A stretch of 57,373 nt of DNA, taken from Calycina herbarum (Eukaryota > Ascomycota > Leotiomycetes > Helotiales > Pezizellaceae). The notes below the pieces were generated by a model. The model saw only the letters and a list, made by a program, of their open reading frames with translations. It was not told the origin of the DNA and did not search any database. Below are positions 50,140 to 57,373 of this stretch, in pieces (within the stretch, counting starts at the first letter, position 1; each line of letters opens with the position of its first letter). A program made the translations under genes and the position numbers. Location of the stretch: contig LLEY01000275.1 in assembly GCA_001414485.1 (NCBI GenBank), positions 1 through 57,373 on the forward strand. Direction: 5' to 3'.

Positions 50140-50590
50140 TATTATAAATCACGTTTTACGTAGTAAGTAGTCTAGACAGCGCTCTAATAGAATAAGATAT
50201 AACGTCTAGGAAATAGAAGGTAATATAGAAGAGAATCTATAGTATAGAGGTATTTAGAGATTCTTAGATCTTACTATTAGAAGTTAGTTATAATTATATA
50301 ATAAGTAAGTAAGCGATATAGCTGATAAGTTAACTATATCGACTATAGTTAAACAGGTTAACTATAGTAGCTAGAAAGTATAAAGGTTCTATATAAGACT
50401 AGTATATCTGCTATTAGATAGAAGCTTCGTACTTAACTTTAGTTATTAATCTTATTATCTTATTTAATATCTTTGATATAAGTAACGAGTTCGCTTCTAA
50501 GTAAACACACCGACGTATCTATACTTCTTACTAGTATATCAACTATCGAGACTTAGTTACCTTTATTTAGTTTATTTAAGTTTCGTTATA
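50140..50590 (+). repeat. 3' LTR of A1
   Basis: 451 bp, TATTATAAATCACG...TTTCGTTATA, followed by CTACG, the same five bases that precede the 5' LTR 20 kb away. Confidence 0.88.
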
Positions 50591-50651
50591 CTACGCTTTC
50601 TATTAATACTAGATAGTCGTTCAGTTACACGTCTTATCTAAAAGCTATATA

Positions 50652-52583
50652 GCTTCTAAGTAAGAGTTATTAATACGTAAAATCTACTAATATAATAAAC
50701 TTTTACTAAAAATATACTACTAAATAGAAAGAAATAAATAAAAAACTACAACTATATTAGTTCTATATACTAAGTAGTTAAACTTAATTATCTTCTATTC
50801 TAGTAATATTTTCTAGAAGCTATTTAAAAACAGACTTCTATTTTAGTTTCCAGGTTCTTATAATTCTTATATTCCTTATATTAACTACTCTCGCCTTCTC
50901 CTCTCTTTCGTCTCTTATATCTCTTAAAGCTTAGTATCTATATAACTCCTTATACTTCTAAACTACCTTCTCTCTATCTACTTTTGACTTACGTCGTTCC
51001 TCGGCTATAGAAAGGTTATATAGCCTATTCGAGGTAAGCGCGCTTTTGAGTATTAAGAATCGGTTAGTAGACTCGAGTTTATCTTATACTCGAAGGATAG
51101 AGAGAGTAAGAGGCTCCTAGCGCTTAATAGCTCTAACTATACGCTCGCGTATATAGTCTACCCTCTTCTTACGTATACGTATCGATAAAGAAGTTAGCTA
51201 CTCTATAAACGAGATCTTAGAGGTAGGAGTATAGAGTAGCGAGGTAGTAAAAGACTCGTTCTTCTCTTTCTCTTCTTCTTCTTTCTATTCTTCTTCTACT
51301 GATTACTTAGCCTTATATAGCTTAAGCTTCTTAAGAACTAGTTCTAAGTTTAGTAGAATAAGGCCTATCTTACGAAACGATGACTAGATTATACTTAGAG
51401 TAAAGGTACAGTCCTAGAAGCCTTAGAAAAAACGGAAGAAATCTATTTTAGAGACCTCTTTTATATTATAAAATAGCTTCTTAAAGAGTGCTTTCTTAAA
51501 CTAGTATTTTAAGTCTTAAAATACTCTAATATCTAGAGATTAAAGAACGTACGTAAGATAAGAAAGGAGTTAGAAAGGCTATATATAGTACTCCTAGTAG
51601 TAGTTTATAAACTACTAAGATAAGTGTAAACTATAACTATCGAAGATAAGAAGTCGGTATACGCTATATATATACTTATATATAAACTTATTAAAATACT
51701 TAATATACTTAAGCCTAAGTCGGTCGTTTATAAACGCTGTCTCTGAACGTGTCTAGTAGGTGTCTAGGTCTATATTATTATTAAAGTACTTATATAAGTA
51801 GTATACTCTCTTAAAGATAATTATTAGTAGGATCTTTCTATCTCCCTAGTTTATCGTCGTAACTATAGTAACTAATTCTCTATTCTCTAGATTAGAAATA
51901 AACATAGCTTTATAGTCCTTAGAAATAATAACCTTATCTCTATATACTACTTCTATCTAGAACCCGGACTTGTTAAAGTTGTAAATATTCTCGCTCTAAA
52001 TCCTCTAGTAGTTTATATAGCGTATAAAGTCTTTAAAGTAGTCGTCTACGTTCTTCTTTATATATATATCCCTTCTTCTTAAAGAAAAGGCTTCGTATAA
52101 AGCGTTTTTATAAAGTCCTTATTCCTAGCTATCTACCTCTTCTCTTACTTTCGTAATACTGTCGCTATCTATCTATTATACTAGAGAAGTCGGTTCGTAG
52201 AAAGAACGAGAGTTTCGAGGTTTGTAGATTTCCTAGTCTTATATAATATAAAGAGATACTCTCTAAGAGCTTTATTCTTAGGTTTTATAAGCTTTTTAGT
52301 ATATCCGCCGCGTATATAAGAGACTGATTATTTGTTAAGACGTTACTAGAGTCGTTAGTAAAGAACGTTAAAGTCTTTAGCTACTTTCGTAATTTTAGAT
52401 TTTGGATTAAGCTAAAGAAACTTAATAGCGTTCTAGATTCGTTCCTCTATCTCTCGTAAGACAGGTATATTATTATTATATAGATAATTAAATTTAAATA
52501 AGATAGTAGTGTTTTTAAAGAGATTTTATTATATTAGTAGATTTTATATATTAATAACTCTTATCTAATAAGCGGAGCTTATT
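50652..52583 (-). mobile_element. Second Fot1/pogo-like transposon
   Basis: Inverted ends: left GCTTCTAAGTAAGAGTTATT from about 50652, right (complement) GCTTATTAGATAAGAGTTATT at about 52583, continuing AATACGTAAAATCTACTAA on both sides for roughly 70 bp. Size about 1.93 kb, normal for Fot1 relatives. Exact ends and TA duplication are unsure because the right end is followed at once by an inverted copy of itself. Confidence 0.65.
50990..52475 (-). pseudogene. Fot1/pogo-like transposase, RIP-inactivated
   Basis: Minus strand. N-terminus VLREIEERI-NAIKFL-LNPKSKITKVAKDF (helix-turn-helix), GGYTKKLIKPKNKALREYLF (CENP-B type), then DDE_1: NFNKSGFQIEVVYRDKV, NLENRELVTIVTTIN, LRLKYIKYFNKF, RLLIFDSYSLHLSQQF and LTYVLQSLDIRVFQDLKYQFKK. 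These blocks match the order in Fot1/Flipper transposases. The ATG appears lost to ATA. Many stops. A poorly preserved C-terminal tail runs on to about 50650. Confidence 0.78.
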
Positions 52584-53497
52584 AGATAAGAGGTATAACC
52601 GAACGATTAAGCTAGATAAGATAGAATAAGTATTTATCTACTAATATATAAAGAAATATTTCTATTTAAATAGATAGTTAAAAAGTAAGTAAAAGAGTAG
52701 GAGAATTAATATTTTTAAGTAAGCGAGATCTTCCTTCTCTTTCTATATAAAAACAAGTATATTAAGCTTGTTTTAAGAGCTATTAAAACAAGATATAAGC
52801 TTAAAAGAAAGCTCTAATCTAGCTTTATAATATACTATAAACTAGGCTTTATAAAGATATTAATAGAGAAAATATTAAGAAATATAGTATAGTAAAGTAA
52901 GTAGAGTTTTTAAATCCGATATCTCCGATACTTTAACTCTACTTTGTACTCTACTTTATAAGAGTATTATTCTTAAGTTTTAACGTAATAGTAGAGTTAT
53001 ATATTACTTAAGACTCTCTTTTAGAAACTATAGATACTTAATAATTATACTAGTTATATATTAAGAATAATTTATATATAATTTAAGCTCTTTCTTATAT
53101 ATAAGTAATAGATAATAGACGTAATTATACTTATATACTTAAGAATTAACATATTTATTAGTATATTAGAGAGTAAATAGTACTTTATATAACCTTCTTA
53201 CTTAAGATCTATTTAAGTAGTTAGAGTAGCTAACTTTACTCGATATATATAAACGATAATAGACTCTTTTGATATTACGCTAATAACTACTAAGTTATAC
53301 TAACACTGATTAGTATATATTATACGTATAGATTAGATAACTTAGTTTATATATTACGATTCTTAGAACTATAAGCTTACGTAGAATTAAGAGTTAGATA
53401 AGATAGACTTCTCTCTTAGAGAGATCCTTCTACTAGTTATACCTAAGTAGTATAATAAGTACTATATATATAAATCACTATTATAACCTCTTCGAAT
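52584..53497. other. AT-rich repeat DNA, not recognised
   Basis: Heavily RIP-mutated. No protein domain could be read on either strand. It contains ctctactt-type repeats near 52890-52960 and the right half of the hairpin that starts at 52558. Confidence 0.4.
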
Positions 53498-53711
53498 TAT
53501 AATACTACTAACTCTTAACTTTAGAAACGCTCTAGATTACTTTCGAACTTACTATTATCTAAACCTCTTATAAATAGCTGTCTCCTCTCTATTAGAAAAG
53601 ACTAATTTAGTCTTTTCCTTTATATTAGACCCTAGTATCTATATATATAATTCTATTCTAACGTACTTCTATATACCTCTTCTATAGTAGTATCTGGTTT
53701 ATACTATTATA
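53498..53711 (+). repeat. Solo or truncated LTR of family C
   Basis: About 214 bp. TATAATAC at the start and ACTATTATA at the end, with the C1-like core (cttactattatctaaacc, ATAAATAGCTG, GACTAATTTAGTC). About 70 bp shorter than other C LTRs, missing part of the upstream half. No convincing duplication flanks it. Confidence 0.65.
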
Positions 53712-54229
53712 ATTCTCCTCTATCTACTCCCTAGCCTTCGATAAAATCCTTAAAAGACTATTCCGCCTTCTTTTATACTCTAACTATAATCTCTAACTTT
53801 GTTTAAAAGCGTTCTACGTATAGAGTTGTTCCGCCGACGACTGTCTATAGAATTTCAGCCTTCCTAGTTACTTAAAAAGCTATTAAAAGCCGCGGAGGCT
53901 AGGAAACCTTCAGATGTTATAGCGCTAGTCTATAACCTAGAAGAATACATGTAACAAAGTATATAACCTCGGTAATTACCTCGGGATATATAGATCTATA
54001 ATAAGAGCTATAGTAAGATCTTAGCTATACGTGATTCTAGCTCTTTATAGCTTATACTAGATTTCAGCTCCTTATAGCTTATACTTACTTAGTAACCTCT
54101 TTTCTCTAAGTATATAACCCGTGTTACCTTTATAGATAGAACTATAGCTTTAAATTCTCGTATTTATATATATATACTCTTATATCTTTATCTTTAGTTA
54201 TAGTTTATAATATTAGATATAGTAAAAGA
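53712..54229. other. AT-rich DNA with a short direct repeat
   Basis: No gene. A direct repeat of about 20 bp (agctcNttatagcttatact) occurs twice near 54038-54090. Less CA/TG loss than the neighbours. Confidence 0.4.
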
Positions 54230-54234
54230 ATCCT

Positions 54235-54523
54235 TATAATAGCTAGCTATTATAAAGTACCGATTACTAAGAGGATATAATATATACCGAGGGCACGGAA
54301 TAGGATTATAGTATAGTTTTAGTTTTAGAATTATCAAAGCTAGATCGGTATAGACTTTTGTTATTATCTAGCTCTCTTATATATAGATACCCTCGTACTC
54401 GTAGCTAGAAAGAACTAATTTAGTCTTTTCCTTTATATTAGAGCCTAGTATTTAGATATGTTATTCTATCGAACACACTTCTATATACCTCTTTTATAGT
54501 AGTATCTGTTTTATACTATTATA
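54235..54523 (+). repeat. 5' LTR of C2
   Basis: 289 bp, more RIP-mutated than the 3' copy. Confidence 0.87.
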
Positions 54524-56763
54524 TTAAAAGACTAAATTCGACTCCGCTAAGGACAGTCTGTTATAATATCTTACTCGAGTACGCCGGCGTACCTGCTTTG
54601 AATTCTCGGCTTAGATTCGGATTAGTATATCGATAACCTTAAATAGCTAGGTAATTAGAGACTACCTAGACAGCTAGTAACACCGGGGTTTAGTGTCTAA
54701 ATAGTCAGCTAGTAAAATCGTAGGCGGTTCCTATATCGAGTAGAGTAGACTACGCTAAGTACTCCTAAGACTTCTAATAACTCTCTCTATATAGGGATTA
54801 CTATATAAGATATAGAAAGTCGACGATATATAGTTACCTAGAAGACTCTCGTATCTACCTCTTAACCTCTCTAACCGGTATACGATATACTAGAATAAGA
54901 AGAGACCCTAGGTCCCTCTAAAGCTCCGCTTAATAGTATTAAGCAACCTACTAGGGAAACTAGTAGGCCCCTATCTGAAAGGTCTACGAATCGCACTTAT
55001 ACGCCTAAAAACAAAAGGTCCTAGAAAGGAAAGGGCTCTACTCGAAACCTTAAAGACAACCGAGACTTTTCTAATACGGATGAGATACGAGGTGTAGTAT
55101 AAGGCTTGAAAGAAAAACTTCAAAGAAACAACGATCGATTTACCTAGTTGAAAAAGATAATAAGCGAACTCTAACTTACCTCTACGAATCTACCCCGAAT
55201 CGATCCCGAGCCTCTTTCGCCTCTAAGTACTACGCGAGACCCTTTTCGCTTAAGAGACACTACTACCCCTAATGCCTTCCCTCGACAGCAGACCACCCTC
55301 CTAGCCTCCAAAGACACCTCGAATCCTCTCCGACCCGCTAGAAGTAAGATCACAGAAAGGATTAAACCCTTGAATAACGGTACCTCACCCATCTACTAAT
55401 AATAGAAGATATCGATACACGATAGACTCCTGGTAAACGCCGATTATTACGATACCGCACCGACTCGAAAGGCCCTCATCTGAAGAACAACTACTAGCCA
55501 CGCCAGGAACTACCTTAAGCCCAGATACCAGTTATACTTTCTAAGATTATCAAGATATAATTAAACTTTTAGATTTATACTTTTTAACAGGTACGAAACA
55601 GAGGATGCTTAGAACGCCTTCTAGGCTTTGTAGATAGATAACGCTGAAGGTAAGGAAACGTTTACCGACTTTAGAGGTTACTTTACAAGTATAGCTATAC
55701 TCGGAGAAATACTAGAGTCGGAACGGTTCTTCTATATATAGGAGAAGATTACGCTACAGCTCTAATACTCGGCAGCTCTACTTAAGAGACGTTGGAATTA
55801 CAACTTCGTTAAAATAGTAGTAGATCTTTGTTGATAGGTACGGTGATATCTGTTATATTACGCCACTTAAGAGATATCGGTATGCCCGTCGAGTATGCCA
55901 GCAGGAAGAGTTTTTTTGGCAAATAGATGTGGCAATAGCTATTACAACATTGTATATATATATGCCTTTTGCTCTTGTAGAGCAAGGTATGGAATTCAAG
56001 ACTTTTACTCTTGCCCTCTGAAGTGCAGTATTACAACAATCTTCTAGCCCTAGATAAGGAACAACGCTAAAACGCTAAGTTATACACAGCTAATACGACC
56101 AAGCCAGTCGATACAACCACTTCGGTTAAAAAGACTACCTTTTAATCCTTATCTAGTATAACACCGAACCTCCTACTACCTGAATACGAATCCTTTTCTA
56201 CTGTTTAAAGAGAAGATGAAACCAAGTCCTCGTAGAGTACCTTGAATCGGTGAGAAAACGAGGCATCAAACAACCTAATCTTAGACAACAATTATCAGTA
56301 ATAATATTTTAACTAGCCGATACCCCTCCAACTCCCTACTTTAGTAAGGAGTCCTTACTTTCTTTTACCTTCTAGCCGGATTCCAGAAGTCTAATTTGAA
56401 TCGGATACGAATCGAAGAAGTACGCTATCTACCAGGACGAAAGACAAGGATAAGTGACCTCTTAGCTGAGTTATCACTATCTTCTACGATATCGACTTCT
56501 GAATTCCGACTTTTTCGCCTCCGACTCCTGTCTGAATCCCCTCCAGACAATCGAGGGATTAGACTATACACTCTTTTAGCGAATGCTTTGCTTTTAGTAG
56601 GAAACACCCGATACAGGCAATATCTACGAACAAGGCCAGCTACGACTCGTATTCTATCTTTCGCTAAATACCTCGACCGTATTCTATACAACAATCCTTC
56701 TACTACTAATACTGCCCCGATAATACAAAGACTCGAGGACGAGTCTTTTTCAAGGGAGGGGGA
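54524..56763 (+). pseudogene. Gag-like internal region of C2, broken
   Basis: Segments readable on the plus strand: TFTDFRGYFTSIAILGEILE, FFYIQEKITLQLQ and RRWNYNFVKIVVDL up to the solo LTR at 55829, resuming as LALDKEQRQNAKLYTANTTK. The last part, 56396-56763, is open and reads an Arg/Leu/Ser-rich sequence (RYLPGRKTRISDLLAELSL, RLYTLLANALLLV, SLEDESFS-type end) that stops near the LTR. It is conserved in position with C1. No known domain identified; calling it Gag-like is inference. Confidence 0.45.
55829..56038 (+). repeat. Solo LTR of an unrelated element, nearly unmutated
   Basis: 210 bp, TGTTGATAGG...ATTACAACA, flanked by ATCTT at 55824-55828 and 56039-56043. The empty site is present in C1 near 25950 (gtagatcttctagc). 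It keeps CA and TG at normal levels and has a TATA-like TATATATATATGCC. The TGTTG...CAACA ends and small size suggest a Ty1/Copia LTR, not proven. Confidence 0.85.
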
Positions 56764-57052
56764 TGTAATGGCCAGCTATTATAAAGTGCCGATTGCTAAG
56801 AGGATATAATACGTACCGAGGGCACGGAACAGGATTACAGTACAGTTTTGGTTTCGGGATTGTTAGAGCCGGATCGGTACAGACTTTTGTTATTGTCCGG
56901 CCCTCTTATATATAGATACTCTCATACTCGTAGCCGGAAAGGACTAATTAGGTCTTTTCCTTCATATCAGAGCCTAGTATTCGGATATGTCATTCTATCG
57001 AACGCACTTCTATATGCCTCTTTTATAGTAGTATCCGTTTTGTGTCGTTATA
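56764..57052 (+). repeat. 3' LTR of C2
   Basis: 289 bp, preceded by the purine tract CAAGGGAGGGGGA. TATA-like TCTTATATATAGATAC near 56904. The half upstream of that point is unlike the C1 LTR; the half downstream is the same. Confidence 0.87.
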
Positions 57053-57057
57053 ATCCT

Positions 57058-57373
57058 ATATTTGAGGTAGAGGGGGCTCGAGATACGGCGCAAATGCACT
57101 GATCGTCGGAGCATTTTGAGGATCTGCGACTAGCTCGGTAGACATAGGGTACACTTTCGGTTAAAGTTTGATTAAAGAGCTCTCGATTATAAGTAAAATG
57201 GTATTAATTAAGGTTGTGGTTAAGGGAAACTAGGGGGGTTGAAGATGATATATTAGAAGAGGTAATATTCATACGATGGTTGTCGCTCTCACTAAAAAAA
57301 TTACCACAGTCTCTCAGACGCTAGAACGGCTTTTTGGGATCGGGGGATATGATTGGTGGAGAAGGGTGTTAGG
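57058..57373. other. Ordinary DNA after the isochore
   Basis: Balanced composition with normal CA/TG from the C2 duplication to the window end. No gene recognised in the 316 bp. Confidence 0.5.

Larger units (their letters stand above)
29567..50590 (+). mobile_element. Ty3/Gypsy chromovirus A1, host of nested insertions
   Basis: Flanked by CTACG at 29562-29566 and 50591-50595, with 451-bp LTRs at both ends. After removing the inserted A2 block (36245-49539 plus one CTAGA) about 7.7 kb remains: LTR, gag, pol with a C-terminal chromodomain, a further 0.65-kb segment, LTR. A 394-bp MITE at 33016-33409 is a second insertion. Extreme CA/TG loss. Confidence 0.88.
54235..57052 (+). mobile_element. 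LTR element C2, non-autonomous, with a solo LTR inserted
   Basis: LTRs of 289 bp at 54235-54523 and 56764-57052; the intact-looking 3' copy starts TGTAATGG and ends CGTTATA. Flanked by ATCCT at 54230-54234 and 57053-57057. Internal length is 2240 bp, or 2025 bp without the inserted solo LTR and its duplication, almost the same as in C1 (2018 bp). No pol. Confidence 0.88.

Noticed and set aside
55171..55392. 73-codon minus frame
   Set aside because: Antisense within C2; no match to the collinear position in C1.

Overview
The window is ascomycete (Pezizomycotina) nuclear DNA. The grounds are short GT..AG introns of about 46-128 bp with CTAAC-like branch points, a Zn2Cys6 regulator, a fungal DHA1 drug/H+ antiporter, and transposons ruined by repeat-induced point mutation (RIP). 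In the ruined blocks CA and TG have become TA while CG is kept, so TAG and TAA replace Gln and Trp codons. A leotiomycete or dothideomycete with AT-rich isochores would fit, but no genus can be named from this sequence.

Layout: 1 to about 1.7 kb is the edge of a transposon block, with an LTR tail, a Fot1/pogo transposase remnant and low-complexity DNA. From about 1.7 to 21.64 kb lies a balanced-GC gene island with four genes: an MFS transporter (minus, 3 exons); a WD40 protein resembling ERCC8/CSA (minus, 4 exons); a small Rrn10-like protein (plus, 2 exons), divergent from the WD40 gene across a 267-bp shared promoter; and a 1135-residue Zn2Cys6 transcription factor (plus, 6 exons) with a long pyrimidine-rich upstream region. 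Exon joins were set by hand from reading frame and splice signals. About 4.9 kb before the factor and 4.4 kb after it show no credible gene.

From 21.64 to 57.05 kb there is one AT-rich block of nested transposable elements. It holds (1) a tail-to-tail inverted dimer of a Tc1-like transposon (21642-28654), carrying inside it a Fot1-like element (21825-23685) and a short LTR element C1 (24376-26961); (2) a solo LTR (28780-29236); (3) a Ty3/Gypsy chromovirus A1 (29567-50590), split by a second, inverted copy A2 (36245-49539), which is itself split by a different chromovirus B (38997-44675) and by a solo LTR (48005-48450); (4) a second Fot1-like element (about 50.65-52.58 kb); (5) LTR element C2 (54235-57052), related to C1, with a nearly unmutated solo LTR inside it. 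For most insertions the target-site duplication can be read directly, and for several the empty site survives in a sister copy, so the order of insertion is well supported. Ordinary DNA resumes at about 57058.

No CRISPR array, rRNA or tRNA was seen. The most unusual material is the non-autonomous LTR family C (two copies with matching internal length, no pol, exchanged upstream LTR halves), the inverted Tc1 dimer, and a GC-run inverted module at about 19.28-19.49 kb.
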